Positions 15,698-24,895 of a DNA stretch of 64,000 nt are shown here, one piece after another. The DNA is from Stenotrophomonas lactitubi (GTDB lineage: Bacteria > Pseudomonadota > Gammaproteobacteria > Xanthomonadales > Xanthomonadaceae): the NCBI RefSeq assembly GCF_002803515.1, contig NZ_PHQX01000003.1, positions 62,001-126,000 on the forward strand, read 5' to 3'. Below the pieces are notes generated by a model that was not told the origin of the DNA, searched no databases, and saw only the letters and a program-made list of their open reading frames with translations. A program made the translations under genes and the position numbers. The first letter of the stretch is position 1. Each line of letters begins with the position of its first letter.

Positions 15698-16123
15698 TCA
15701 GTCGGGCGGCGTCGCGGCCGTGGGCACAAAGGTCAAACGCACCCGAACCCGCGCATGCCGCGCGACGCTCTCAACCACGACCGGTTCGAAGCGCCACTGG
15801 TCCACTGCGGTAAAGGCTGCACGATCGATTTCCCGCAGTCCGCTGGACCGCGCCACCATCACGTTGGAAACGTGGCCCAGCTCATCCAGTTGAGCAACCA
15901 GCAGCACCTGCATGGGAACCTGCAGCACGGTGTCGGGCGGCGTGGCAGGGGCCGTTGAATACACAACGGCAGGCGCCTGTTGCAGCTCGAAGGTGGGGTT
16001 GTCACCGCGCTCTACGAGCACTTCGGTGGAAACCTGTGGGTCTGCCGCCACGGCTATGGCAGGTGTAGCGCCCAGCAGCATCAGAACGAGGTTCAATGCC
16101 AGGGCGGTGTTCAAACGGGGCAT
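15698..16123 (-). CDS. Periplasmic TonB C-terminal domain protein
   Basis: 141 aa. A signal peptide (about residues 1-29, ending AIAVAADP) precedes a TonB C-terminal fold: VPMQVLLVAQLDELGHVSNVMVARSSGLREIDRAAFTAVDQWRFEP, where the G-x-V-x-x-V...L-D-x-A-A...W-x-F-x-P pattern is diagnostic. Unlike true TonB it has no transmembrane anchor and no Pro-rich spacer, so it probably does not energise receptors directly. Such stand-alone domains are frequent in Xanthomonadaceae and mostly uncharacterised. The ATG is chosen to give a proper signal peptide; the longer frame adds implausible residues. Confidence 0.75.
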   Translation of the reverse strand: MPRLNTALALNLVLMLLGATPAIAVAADPQVSTEVLVERGDNPTFELQQAPAVVYSTAPATPPDTVLQVPMQVLLVAQLDELGHVSNVMVARSSGLREIDRAAFTAVDQWRFEPVVVESVARHARVRVRLTFVPTAATPPD

Positions 16124-16214
16124 GCGTGGTTTCCATTCCGGTGCGCTGCCAGCATAGCGGCCATGCGCTGGCATCGCTTGCCTTGAATGCTGGCGTGCGG
16201 GACTGCTGCGTGGT

Positions 16215-16424
16215 TCACACAGGCACGCCCGGCCGTGGCCACAGCGCATCGTCGCGCTCTAGGTCGTAGTCGCTGCCGAACGCCAGCGCTGCATCGCGTG
16301 GCGGAAGGTCTGCGTAGCAGCGCAGCAGGTATTCATCCATGTCGGCATCGCGATGGTCGATGGCGAACAGGTGGAGGAGCTCCTTGTCGAAGGCTTCCAG
16401 CCATGTGGGGTCGATCTTGGCCAT
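16215..16424 (-). CDS. Small acidic hypothetical protein
   Basis: 69 aa. Of two nearby ATGs the second is taken because GGAGG lies 6 nt before it but touches the first. The sequence is strongly acidic (AIDHRDADMDEYLLRCYADLPPRDAALAFGSDYDLERDDALW), soluble, and has one cysteine. Small acidic proteins next to toxin genes are sometimes inhibitors, but nothing specific supports that here. It is divergent from the AHH-fragment gene. Confidence 0.5.
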   Translation of the reverse strand: MAKIDPTWLEAFDKELLHLFAIDHRDADMDEYLLRCYADLPPRDAALAFGSDYDLERDDALWPRPGVPV

Positions 16425-16591
16425 GGTCATCCTCCAGTGGGGGAGGGAGTGTGGCTGCGATGGGTCTCACACGGCGGGACGCGCCGTCGGCGCTCCGCAG
16501 AATTTCATTGTGGTCCGATTGCGCACCAATGCATGCCAGAGTACAAGAGGTCGAAAGTTGCCCATCGCAACATCCATAGGAAAGGAGATCC

Positions 16592-16969
16592 ATGGCTGCC
16601 ATCGAAAACAATGACGCGCTGTTCGATTCTCAGTTGATCATCGGTCCAAGCATTCTTGCGGGCAGCACGCTGTTGCGTCATCTGCAGGCTGCGGGCGAGT
16701 TCGATATCAACTCTCCACCCAACTGGCTGTACCTGCCCATCGAGCAGGAATTCGCAGACAAGCTGGGATGCTCGCGCTATGTCTCGGAGCCGGTTGACGC
16801 CTACACACAGGGCATGCTGAAGCAGCTTTCTGCAATCGAGACCTCGCCGGACGGGCAGGGTGCGCTTGGAGGTGACCTGGGTTCCACCGTTCGGGCAGTG
16901 GAGGCCATCAGGACGCTGCAGGACACGGTGAGGGTGGCGTTGGTCAATGGGGATCTGATGCTGGCCTAG
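16592..16969 (+). CDS. AHH-toxin-like fragment without the catalytic His-His pair
   Basis: 125 aa behind a near-perfect ribosome site (AAGGAG, 4 nt). It aligns by eye with the first 130 residues of the effector at 17847: LLRHLQAAGEF with FLQALVDAEL, NWLYLPIEQEFADKLG with NLLYMPADKRLAAAMG, then ET/EA-SPDGQ(G/A)AL-G-D and ALVNGDL with GLVNGDL. The catalytic KHH of the effector is replaced by AGS, and it lacks the linker and XVIPCD. It is either a decayed toxin start or a retained non-toxic homologue, for example a decoy or accessory immunity factor. Intact frame and good ribosome site favour it still being made. Confidence 0.6.
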   Translation: MAAIENNDALFDSQLIIGPSILAGSTLLRHLQAAGEFDINSPPNWLYLPIEQEFADKLGCSRYVSEPVDAYTQGMLKQLSAIETSPDGQGALGGDLGSTVRAVEAIRTLQDTVRVALVNGDLMLA

Positions 16970-17158
16970 CGGAGACGAGGCTGGCTGGCGTCAGGTCTTG
17001 GAGCTTCGGTGCATCGGGAATGTGCGACAGCCAGGTCAAGCTGGGGCAAAGGTACGGCGGGCGTGGTGCCAGTTTTCACGTAAATGAAAGTCACTCCCTT
17101 CCCTCTAATTCAGGTTAGTTCTAGGCTAGCAATCAGGACTTTGGAAGGAATTCAGATC

Positions 17159-17812
17159 ATGGAGTCAATTGAGCCAATGGTGCCAAACCAGCCCAGGCGT
17201 GGAGAGTTCTTTCTCTTGATGCCAGATACCACGCGAGGGGGAAAGGGACACGGGGTAGTGTTCGACAATGTAAAAAAGCTCCGCACGCCGCCACGCCTGA
17301 TCCTGCGTCCTGAAGGTGGAGGATTTCCACCTTTGGCAGAGAAGCCGCTGCTGGTTCATTCGCCTAAGAAGGGAGGGCTTCCCGAAGATCTTGAAGGAGG
17401 GATGAGCGGTTACTGGCTCGTCTCGGAGCGCTTGCGCAACGCGTTCGTCTCTGTCGATCCGAACGGATTCGAGTTTGCGGAGAGCGAATACCGCCTCGCC
17501 AATGGATCTGAAGGGCCGCGCTACTTCCTCTGCGATGTGACTCGAGTGATCGATGCGGTCGATGAAGCTGCGTCAAAGCTCCGCGTCGTTCGCGACGACG
17601 GCTATCCCGGAGGCAAGTTTTACGACCTCAGGGGTGGGAGTTCCCTGGCGTTCCGAAAGGATGCCGTCAACCACGCGCACATATTCCGAACGCCGTACTC
17701 GGGGAACCTGGTTTTCTGTGACAGCGCTTTGCGTAATGCGGTTCTGGCCGCCGGCATCGGCGGGAGGGGCGAGTCGCGAGGATTATCGTTTACGGACGCA
17801 GCTGATATCTGA
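17159..17812 (+). CDS. Imm11-family (DUF1629) immunity protein
   Basis: 217 aa, cytoplasmic. The second half shows the Imm11/DUF1629 pattern: GYWLVSERLRNAFVSVDPNGFEF, then YFLCDVTRVIDAVDEAAS, then a C-terminal NHAHIFRTPYSGNLVFCDSALRNAVLAAGIGG. Imm11 proteins neutralise nuclease toxins, often of the AHH class, by binding them in the producer cell. The gene lies 34 nt upstream of an AHH effector and in the same direction, so it is predicted to protect against that effector. The ATG preceded by AAGGAA is used; an upstream in-frame ATG adds 25 residues without a ribosome site. Confidence 0.82.
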   Translation: MESIEPMVPNQPRRGEFFLLMPDTTRGGKGHGVVFDNVKKLRTPPRLILRPEGGGFPPLAEKPLLVHSPKKGGLPEDLEGGMSGYWLVSERLRNAFVSVDPNGFEFAESEYRLANGSEGPRYFLCDVTRVIDAVDEAASKLRVVRDDGYPGGKFYDLRGGSSLAFRKDAVNHAHIFRTPYSGNLVFCDSALRNAVLAAGIGGRGESRGLSFTDAADI

Positions 17813-17846
17813 GTCCGCTGATTGAACTCAAGGAAGAGGTCGCTCT

Positions 17847-20800
17847 ATGCCGCGCAACAGTCCGATTCTCCAGAAGCACCATGTGCTTGAGCAACAAACC
17901 TTCAATAACAACGATTTTCTGCAGGCATTGGTGGACGCAGAGCTCGTTGAGAAGGACGTGTTCGAGAACCTGCTCTACATGCCGGCAGACAAGAGGCTCG
18001 CTGCTGCCATGGGTGTTTCCCCTCATGGCGGGGGGCCGATCAAGGACTATCAAAACGGAATCACCTTTTCTCTGGAGCTGATCGAGGCATCACCAGACGG
18101 CCAAGCTGCGCTTCGCGGTGACGTGGCTGCGATGCAGCGCGTGGCAGCTCAGGTCAACGGCCTTCGCGACACAATGACGATTGGCCTAGTCAATGGTGAT
18201 CTTTACACGAACGCCCCTCTTGGCATGGATTCGGATGCCATCAGGCCACGAACGCAGGCATTCTTCGGGAGTGTCGATCACTACGCGCAGGTCCACTCCG
18301 TGCAGTACGGTGCGTTGACTGGCATGAGTCCAGACGAGCGAATGCATCTTCTAGTGACCAGAACTGAATCACGCATTGTGGCCTTGCTGGAAGTCCACGA
18401 TCAGTTCGGCACCAAGCTGACTAAAGGAGGTGATCTTGAGCTTCAGAAGAAGAGCTTGTCTGCGGCGATCTCCGATGCGCAACAATCTGGTCGGATTGCC
18501 ATGTCGGAGCCCGGCATCCTGAAAGTGGAGCGTGTGCTAGGTGAAGAGGCTGCCTATCGCATTCGTGCGCCTCGCTTGCAGCAAGGCGGTATCACCATGG
18601 ACCTCCTCCTCGGGGAAGCCTCCTCCAGCCAACTGATCCGCTCCGGCGGCCTGCTCGCCTCTGGCGCCGACGCCGTCATCACCGCCCGCCGCACCTCGCA
18701 GCTGCTGGAAGAAGGCAACGGCACCGCCGCCCAGTCCGAGCTCACCCACGCCCTGGCGCGCAACGGCGGTGGCTGGATCGGCGGCATCGCCACCGCGTCG
18801 GTGATCGGCACCTCCAGTTTCGTCCCTGCGGCCATCGTCGCGGGCGATGCGCTGCTGATGAGCAAGGCCTTCGACAAGGGCGCCGATCTGCTCGACAACC
18901 GCGCCGTCTACCGACAGACCGACAAGGCCGATGTGACCTGGCAGTTCAATGGCCTCAACTGGCAGCGCCAGGCGTTCATGGACAGCACGGGCGATGGCGT
19001 GGGTAATCCCGCTGAGCGCAGCGTGGGCGCCAGCTACGAGAAGGCCCGCGAACTGGGCGCGTATGCCAATGTAAAAGCGGTGGAGCTGGCGCTGGGCAAG
19101 GCACCGCCGCCGCAGGACCCCTTCAGCATTCCGGCACGGGAGGGCGAGGGCCGTCTGGACAATCCCAACTGGCATCGTGATGCGCAGACCGAGCAGTGGA
19201 CGCGACAGGTCAAGGTGGGCGTATCCGGCGTAAACGACCGGGGTGTCTACGAGACGCAGACCGCCAGCCCCGAGCGCGCCAACGAGTTGAATCGCGAGGC
19301 GGTGCAACGTATCGAGAACAACATTGCCAACGGCAAGGCCGCCATCGCCGCCAGCTACCTGGAGACGCGCGCCGCCACCCGCGCCAGCGACTTCGTACCG
19401 CTGGTGCCCGAAGTGGTGGAGCAGGCCCGCGCCAGGAGCGACGCCGTTCTTGGCTCGGACAACCAGCGCTACCAACGCGATGAGGCGGGGCAATGGACAC
19501 GCGCCGGGCAAACAGCGCAAGGCAATATGGCGCTGGAGCTGGAACTGACCCGCACGATCCAGCAACCATCGCTCGAGCGGTTCAACGAGACCATCGCTGC
19601 GTTGGAGGCGCGGCCGCTGCCTTCTGCTGCGGAGATGAACCAGAACGAGCTGCGACACAGCTACTACGCTGCGGGCATCGCGCTTACCCCCGTGTGGGAG
19701 CAGGCGATCGAACTGGCCACCACGCGCACTCGCGAGCAGCACGGCATCACTGGCCCGACGATGCAGGAGCTTGGGCCGTCCGTTGCAGGTAACGCAGGCG
19801 AATCAAGGCCGATCACCCATTACCAGGTGGGGCAGGATGGGGTGGCGCGGGCGGTGGCGACCACCACGACAGTAGAACTGCAGGCGGCGTGGAGCGAGGT
19901 TCGTGCACGCGCTGCCGAACAGGCGCCCGTGCCGGAATCGCCGGAGTTGCGCATCGCGGCGCTATCCGCCCGCGAGCGGGAGGCTTACCAGCAGGCCCTG
20001 CAGGAGGCCAATCGTCAAGGCGCGGCGACGGTGGATGCCGGGCAGGTAGCACGCACGGCCGCACAGCATGTTCAGAGCGACGCACCTGCGCCCTCCGATG
20101 CCCGCGATGCTGTTGCCGATGCGCAACGCGAGGAGGCCCTGCATCGCCCGCCCATAGCGACGGAGCCGGTGGCTGCAACGCCATCGACGGTGGTAGTGCC
20201 GGCATCAATCCCTGAACCTGAAACACCTGAGCGCACGCAGCACGCCGAGCAGCGTGAACAGCCGCCGCGACGCGAGCCAGAGGTACAGACGCCGCCGCCC
20301 GAGCCGGAGCCCCGCGTGGCGGACGTTCCACTGCCGACGCAGCCCCCCACTTCTGCGTTGGCGCCAGCGGTGGCCGCTGAGCCCCTTAAGCAGGAAGCGT
20401 CAGGGCAGGGGACTTCGCACGAGGCAGTAGTGGACGCCACTCCGACCCGTGCGGCAGAGCCGCTCACCGCTACGCACGTTTCCGAACAGGCTGTCGAAAT
20501 CCCTGACGTTTCGTCGCTCAACAGCGCAGTACAGCCATTGGAGCCGAGGCCCGAGCCAGTGCCGGAACAGGCGCCACTGGTCGCGGAGCACTCATCGCCC
20601 GCCCAGCCGGTCGAACTGAGGACGCCGGAGCCTGAAGCGCAAATGCAGTCACCTGCTGCGCACGCCACCCCTCAGGCGGAGTCCGAGCGGCCGGACCTGG
20701 TGCTGCAGGAGAGCAAACTCGAATCATCCATCGAGCCGGTGGCAGAACCCGCGCGGTACCAGGCCGACGTCTCGGTGCCGGATGTCGATGACGCGCTGCC

Positions 20801-21254
20801 CCCGCGTGACCCGCGGAGCGACCCGACCCTGCCGGGCCATCCGGATCACGCGCTTTACCAGCAGATACGCGAGGGCGTGGAAGCGCTGGATGCCCGCCAC
20901 GGGCGTAGCTTCGACGAAGTGAGCGAACGGGTGACCGCCAGTCTGCTGGTGCTGGCCAAGGACAACGACCTGGAGCGTGTGGATCATGTGCTGGTGAGCA
21001 ACGCCACCAGGGAGCATCCGGCTGGGCACACGCTGTTCGTGGTGCAGGGAGAGCCAAGTGATCCGGCGCATCATCGTGCGGCAATGCCTACCGAACTGGC
21101 TGCGCAGACATCGGTGGAAGACTCGATGCAGCAGTTCGATGCAGTCAGCCGCGAGGCGAGCCAGCGTGCTATTGCCAACCAGATGGAGCAGCAACTAGAG
21201 GATCAGCGCGTGCAGCAGGATATCCAGATTCGTGCAGCCAGTGGAGGAGGATGA
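17847..21254 (+). CDS. T4SS antibacterial effector (X-Tfe): AHH nuclease domain plus XVIPCD
   Basis: 1135 aa. Residues 1-130 look like an AHH nuclease: ILQKHHVLEQQ (His11-His12) and NLLYMPAD (Asn41). A Gly/Ala-rich hydrophobic stretch lies at about 305-340, then a module shared with the effector at 21900 (PPPQDPF...W...EL-E-L-T) and a Pro/Glu-rich linker (about 780-990). The last 141 residues are a full XVIPCD: HPDHALYQQIREGVEALD, GRSFDEVSERVTASLLVLAK, RVDHVLVSN, FVVQGEPSDPAH and a Gln-rich tail. XVIPCD docks on VirD4 of the Xanthomonas/Stenotrophomonas killing T4SS. The predicted toxic act is nucleic-acid cleavage. GC rises sharply near 18590, between toxin and carrier parts. Confidence 0.88.
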   Translation: MPRNSPILQKHHVLEQQTFNNNDFLQALVDAELVEKDVFENLLYMPADKRLAAAMGVSPHGGGPIKDYQNGITFSLELIEASPDGQAALRGDVAAMQRVAAQVNGLRDTMTIGLVNGDLYTNAPLGMDSDAIRPRTQAFFGSVDHYAQVHSVQYGALTGMSPDERMHLLVTRTESRIVALLEVHDQFGTKLTKGGDLELQKKSLSAAISDAQQSGRIAMSEPGILKVERVLGEEAAYRIRAPRLQQGGITMDLLLGEASSSQLIRSGGLLASGADAVITARRTSQLLEEGNGTAAQSELTHALARNGGGWIGGIATASVIGTSSFVPAAIVAGDALLMSKAFDKGADLLDNRAVYRQTDKADVTWQFNGLNWQRQAFMDSTGDGVGNPAERSVGASYEKARELGAYANVKAVELALGKAPPPQDPFSIPAREGEGRLDNPNWHRDAQTEQWTRQVKVGVSGVNDRGVYETQTASPERANELNREAVQRIENNIANGKAAIAASYLETRAATRASDFVPLVPEVVEQARARSDAVLGSDNQRYQRDEAGQWTRAGQTAQGNMALELELTRTIQQPSLERFNETIAALEARPLPSAAEMNQNELRHSYYAAGIALTPVWEQAIELATTRTREQHGITGPTMQELGPSVAGNAGESRPITHYQVGQDGVARAVATTTTVELQAAWSEVRARAAEQAPVPESPELRIAALSAREREAYQQALQEANRQGAATVDAGQVARTAAQHVQSDAPAPSDARDAVADAQREEALHRPPIATEPVAATPSTVVVPASIPEPETPERTQHAEQREQPPRREPEVQTPPPEPEPRVADVPLPTQPPTSALAPAVAAEPLKQEASGQGTSHEAVVDATPTRAAEPLTATHVSEQAVEIPDVSSLNSAVQPLEPRPEPVPEQAPLVAEHSSPAQPVELRTPEPEAQMQSPAAHATPQAESERPDLVLQESKLESSIEPVAEPARYQADVSVPDVDDALPPRDPRSDPTLPGHPDHALYQQIREGVEALDARHGRSFDEVSERVTASLLVLAKDNDLERVDHVLVSNATREHPAGHTLFVVQGEPSDPAHHRAAMPTELAAQTSVEDSMQQFDAVSREASQRAIANQMEQQLEDQRVQQDIQIRAASGGG

Positions 21255-21367
21255 TCGATGGTCAGCGGCGAGCCGGTTCAGAAGGATGGGTGAGAAGAAT
21301 CACCAAGGACGACACTCACTACTGTCCCTCAGTACCTTCAGGTCGCGCTTGTCGTGCTTCAGGTCAC

Positions 21368-21859
21368 TCAATCCCTTGGCGGAATCTGCAGACTTGCGAG
21401 AAGCAGATAGCCTTCCAGCGAATCCAGTACGCGATGCGCATTCGCCGGCACGCCAGCGGCAGCCAGTGCATCGTGCGTGGTCAAGGCGACATAGCGCACA
21501 GGATGCCGTGACCGGACGCCGGAGCCTGCGGCTGCCAGCAGCGCATAAACGATCCTGCGCAGAAAGGAAAAATCGTCCTCGGTGCTGCCCAGGGCTGACT
21601 TCTCTTCGAGCAAGCATCTCAATGACTGAGGATGTGTGAAGTCGAGTGAATAAATGTCCTCCCAATGCCCCTCTTCTCTGATGTACCAATCCAGCCCTCC
21701 GCTAACCCCCGCGACCCCAACGCGCTCGTCGTTGCGACGGAACACGTACTCATACTCTGCAGGTGATGGCCCACCACCTTGCAGGCGGGCGAGGCTGACC
21801 ATGACCGCGTTCTGCATCTCGGCTTCCGACGTTGCATCTGGATAGAAAGTACTTGGCAT
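21368..21859 (-). CDS. Putative immunity protein, downstream copy
   Basis: 163 aa without signal peptide. It is recognisably related to the protein at 24896: YEYVFRRNDERVG with YQYLFYLNGQRVD, YSLDF with FTLDL, and VRYVALTTHDALA with VRYVAITTAEALA. It lies 40 nt downstream of the second large effector in the same direction, with GAGGAA before the ATG. Position and pairing suggest it neutralises that effector; lack of a signal peptide implies protection in the cytoplasm. No named immunity family was recognised. Base composition is lower in GC than the carrier part of the effector. Confidence 0.65.
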   Translation of the reverse strand: MPSTFYPDATSEAEMQNAVMVSLARLQGGGPSPAEYEYVFRRNDERVGVAGVSGGLDWYIREEGHWEDIYSLDFTHPQSLRCLLEEKSALGSTEDDFSFLRRIVYALLAAAGSGVRSRHPVRYVALTTHDALAAAGVPANAHRVLDSLEGYLLLASLQIPPRD

Positions 21860-21899
21860 GTGTTCCTCTTGGTTGCCCTTGATACGGTATTGGCGACTA

Positions 21900-24884
21900 T
21901 CACCCCATACTCGCCGCCCGTCCCCTTACTTCCTGCTGCATCCGATCCTCCTGCGACTGCTGCTCAAGTTCACGGCTCACCGCACGCTGCTGCGCTTCCT
22001 GGCTCACGCTTTCGTACTGCTGCAGCGATTGCTCGACCGGCGTCTGCACGGCCTGCGCCGTCGGCATCGAGGCCCGTGCGTGTGACGGGTCGTTCAATTC
22101 GCCCTGTACCAGAAACACCGTGTGTCCCGCAGGGGTTTGCGCAGTCGCGTTGCTCAGCACCACGTGGTCCACGCGTGACAGATCGCTGTCTTTGGCCAGC
22201 ACCAGCAGGCTGGCGCTCATCCGTTCGCTGATCGCGTCGAAGCTGCGCCCGTGCTTGGCATCCAGTGCCGCAACACCGTCGCGAATCTGCTCGTAGAGCG
22301 GGTGGTCAGGATGACCCGGCATTTGCGGGCCGCCGCCGGTCATGGATTCATCCACGGCCTTGCGGGCGTGGTCGTGCAGAGCATGGGCGGGGTGATCCTG
22401 CTCCTGCACTACGGCGGGAGCGGTGGGGTGTTCGCGTTGCTGCCCATCCATCTGTGGCAGGGGATGGGATGGAGACCGATGAACCAATTGCAGCCTCGCC
22501 ACATCCTCCACGGTTGTGGTGGAGGTCAGCTCCATGCGGTTGCCCGGGGCAGTGCCGAAGGAAGCGATGGCGCTGTCCGGGCTGGGCACGTGCGTGCGTG
22601 GGTCGGGCATCAGCTCCAGCGTGATGTCGGCCTGTTTCCCAACGGCGGCAAGATTCTGTTCAACCGCTGCGGTGGTGGCGGCAAGCTGTTCCTCGGTGCG
22701 CGGGATGCCATGTTTCGCGTACAGCGATTCCACCTGGCCGCGCACGCCCTCAGGCGCGATGTGCACGGTGGCCTTGATCTGTTCCGCCATCCTGCCCATG
22801 TTCGCAATGCCGGCGTTCTGGCTCTGCCAGGTGATCTCCAGCTCATCGCTGAGGTTACGGTTGGCCTGGCTGCTGTAGACCGCGCCTTCATGCAGCCATT
22901 GGCCATCCGCCTGGCGGCTGTAGCTACGACCGTCACTTGCGCGCAGGGTATTGGCGCTGTCCTGCGCATCGCGGATTGCCTGTGGAATGGACGGGTTCTG
23001 GGCGTCGCCGAAGTCACTCCAGCGGCCCTGCTCGTGGGCGACCACGTAGCGCGCGGCCACGGCTGCCTTGGTGTTGGCCGCGTTCTGCGCGATGACGGTG
23101 CGCGACTGCTCATCCAAGGCGGGTTCGCGTTCCGGCGGAACAGGCTCGCGTCGCGTGATGGGGGTGCGCCCATCTACGACCTCCTTTATCTCCAGCTCCC
23201 ATTGCCGCGATACGGTGTCGCGTACGAACTCCCTTCCGGTCTCGAACGCGCCGGGTGGCGGTTCGCTCACGCCATTGGCGCTCAGTCGGTAAGGATCCCG
23301 TGGCGGCGGCAGGTTGGCCAGGCCCAGCTCGTAGGAGGCACGGGCGGCCTGCCAGTTCAATTGGCGCTCCAGCGTGCCAGTAGCCACATAGTCGGCGCGG
23401 AAGGTGACATCGTCGCCCCGTGCCGTCTGCACTGGCCGCACCTCCACGCCCGTACCCAGATCAGCGCTCTGCACTTGCTGTTGCTCGGCGTTGCGCAGCC
23501 AGCGGCCATCCGGGTCTGCCGGGTTGCGCGTCCAGGTACGCTGCAATGGATCCTGCTGGATATAGACCCGCTCGATGTCCTTCTGCTCGGCCCACTTCTC
23601 ACCCAGGTGGGCGCCAAGCACGCCACCACCGATGCCGGCAACGACAGCGCCGGGGCCCGTCCACGAGCCGGATACGAGGCCAATGCCTGCACCTGCTGCG
23701 AAGCCGCCGAGCGCGCCGCCCACGTTGCGGCCGACGAAATGCGCCGATGTGGAATCGGCACCTGCAGTGTTGCCTTGCGAGTTCAGCTCAACCCATTTGT
23801 GGCCAGAGGTGGCAAAGTCATGCGCCATAAGTGCGACGCCGGCCACGCCAAGTGCTTTCATGCCGGGGTTCACACCGTGAGGTACCGCCTCGGCTACTGC
23901 CATGCCCGGAGGCCCGCGCGGCGCGCCCGGCTGCAGCGGCGAATGCGGAGTTGGCTCAGGCAGATCGGCGAACAGACGCGGGCCTGTAGACAGCGCCGAG
24001 CGAGCAGCGACCCAGTCCGCGCGGGTGGTGGACATCTCGTGCAGGCTTAGTGCGCTGTAGTCGTGCAGGGGCTTTTCGAAGAGCGTCTTGCCCAAAGCGT
24101 CATAGCCATCGATGGGCTTCAGGTGCAGGCGTACCTGGGCCACGTCGACCGCTTGGCCGGTGTTGATGGTGGCGTGCTGGGCCAGGGTGCGCTCGAGGGT
24201 TTGGTACTCGGCGGCTGATTGGCTGGCGAAGGCGAGCGGGTCGGGACCGAATGTGCTTACGGGGTAGCCGTTGATGCGCACGGTGGGGTGATCGAGAGCG
24301 GTGGCTAGCTCAAACTTGTCGAAGCCACGTCCGGATTTTGCGCCATCGACGAATGCCACCAAGGGCCTATGTGTGGCAATGGCGTTCTCGAAATACCTTG
24401 GACTCCCCGCATTCCACATGATGTCCTGCAGCGCTGCTCTATGATTTCCGCCCCAAGGCTCCGTCCCCTGGGCATTCATGAAGCGCTCAAGCCCTCGCTC
24501 CATGATCTGGAACTCCGGGTGTTTCAGAGGGGCCGTCCTCATCTCGTCAATGAAACGTCCCCAGGGGGTGTCACCAATGATGCCGGCGCTGCCGTTCACA
24601 TCTTTTGCATAGTTCTTGGCATTATCAAAATTCAGTTGGCCGCTACGATCTGTAGCAGAGAAACCCAGATAGTCGGTGCCTGCGGAAAGCTCAGGAGGGT
24701 GTGCCTGCATCTTGGTAGCGACGTAGTCAGCGAAGCTCGTAACGCCATCCGGCCCTGATTGGGGTGATCTCAGATAGGAGATCACCTCTTGCTTCTGTTG
24801 CATTGAAAGCGGGCTGCCGTCAGAAGTGTTCTTCGCTCCGCCCAATGTGGCGAGAGCGAAATCGTCGAATATGAACTTGGACAT
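21900..24884 (-). CDS. T4SS antibacterial effector (X-Tfe) with unknown toxin domain plus XVIPCD
   Basis: 994 aa from an ATG with GAGG upstream; a TTG five codons earlier is less likely. Residues 1-250 are the probable toxin part, with WGGNHRAALQDIMWNAGSPRYF at about 144-165; I could not assign it to a family. A Gly/Ala-rich hydrophobic region lies at about 387-427, followed by a carrier module shared with the effector at 17847 (PPPRDPYRL...W-LHEGAVYSSQANRNLSDELEITW). The final 140 residues form a complete XVIPCD (HPDHPLYEQIRDGVAALD, SERMSASLLVLAK, RVDHVVLSN, FLVQGELNDPSHARA, Gln-rich tail). Related immunity-like genes flank it on both sides. Confidence 0.87.
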   Translation of the reverse strand: MSKFIFDDFALATLGGAKNTSDGSPLSMQQKQEVISYLRSPQSGPDGVTSFADYVATKMQAHPPELSAGTDYLGFSATDRSGQLNFDNAKNYAKDVNGSAGIIGDTPWGRFIDEMRTAPLKHPEFQIMERGLERFMNAQGTEPWGGNHRAALQDIMWNAGSPRYFENAIATHRPLVAFVDGAKSGRGFDKFELATALDHPTVRINGYPVSTFGPDPLAFASQSAAEYQTLERTLAQHATINTGQAVDVAQVRLHLKPIDGYDALGKTLFEKPLHDYSALSLHEMSTTRADWVAARSALSTGPRLFADLPEPTPHSPLQPGAPRGPPGMAVAEAVPHGVNPGMKALGVAGVALMAHDFATSGHKWVELNSQGNTAGADSTSAHFVGRNVGGALGGFAAGAGIGLVSGSWTGPGAVVAGIGGGVLGAHLGEKWAEQKDIERVYIQQDPLQRTWTRNPADPDGRWLRNAEQQQVQSADLGTGVEVRPVQTARGDDVTFRADYVATGTLERQLNWQAARASYELGLANLPPPRDPYRLSANGVSEPPPGAFETGREFVRDTVSRQWELEIKEVVDGRTPITRREPVPPEREPALDEQSRTVIAQNAANTKAAVAARYVVAHEQGRWSDFGDAQNPSIPQAIRDAQDSANTLRASDGRSYSRQADGQWLHEGAVYSSQANRNLSDELEITWQSQNAGIANMGRMAEQIKATVHIAPEGVRGQVESLYAKHGIPRTEEQLAATTAAVEQNLAAVGKQADITLELMPDPRTHVPSPDSAIASFGTAPGNRMELTSTTTVEDVARLQLVHRSPSHPLPQMDGQQREHPTAPAVVQEQDHPAHALHDHARKAVDESMTGGGPQMPGHPDHPLYEQIRDGVAALDAKHGRSFDAISERMSASLLVLAKDSDLSRVDHVVLSNATAQTPAGHTVFLVQGELNDPSHARASMPTAQAVQTPVEQSLQQYESVSQEAQQRAVSRELEQQSQEDRMQQEVRGRAASMG

Positions 24885-24895
24885 GACGGCCAGCC

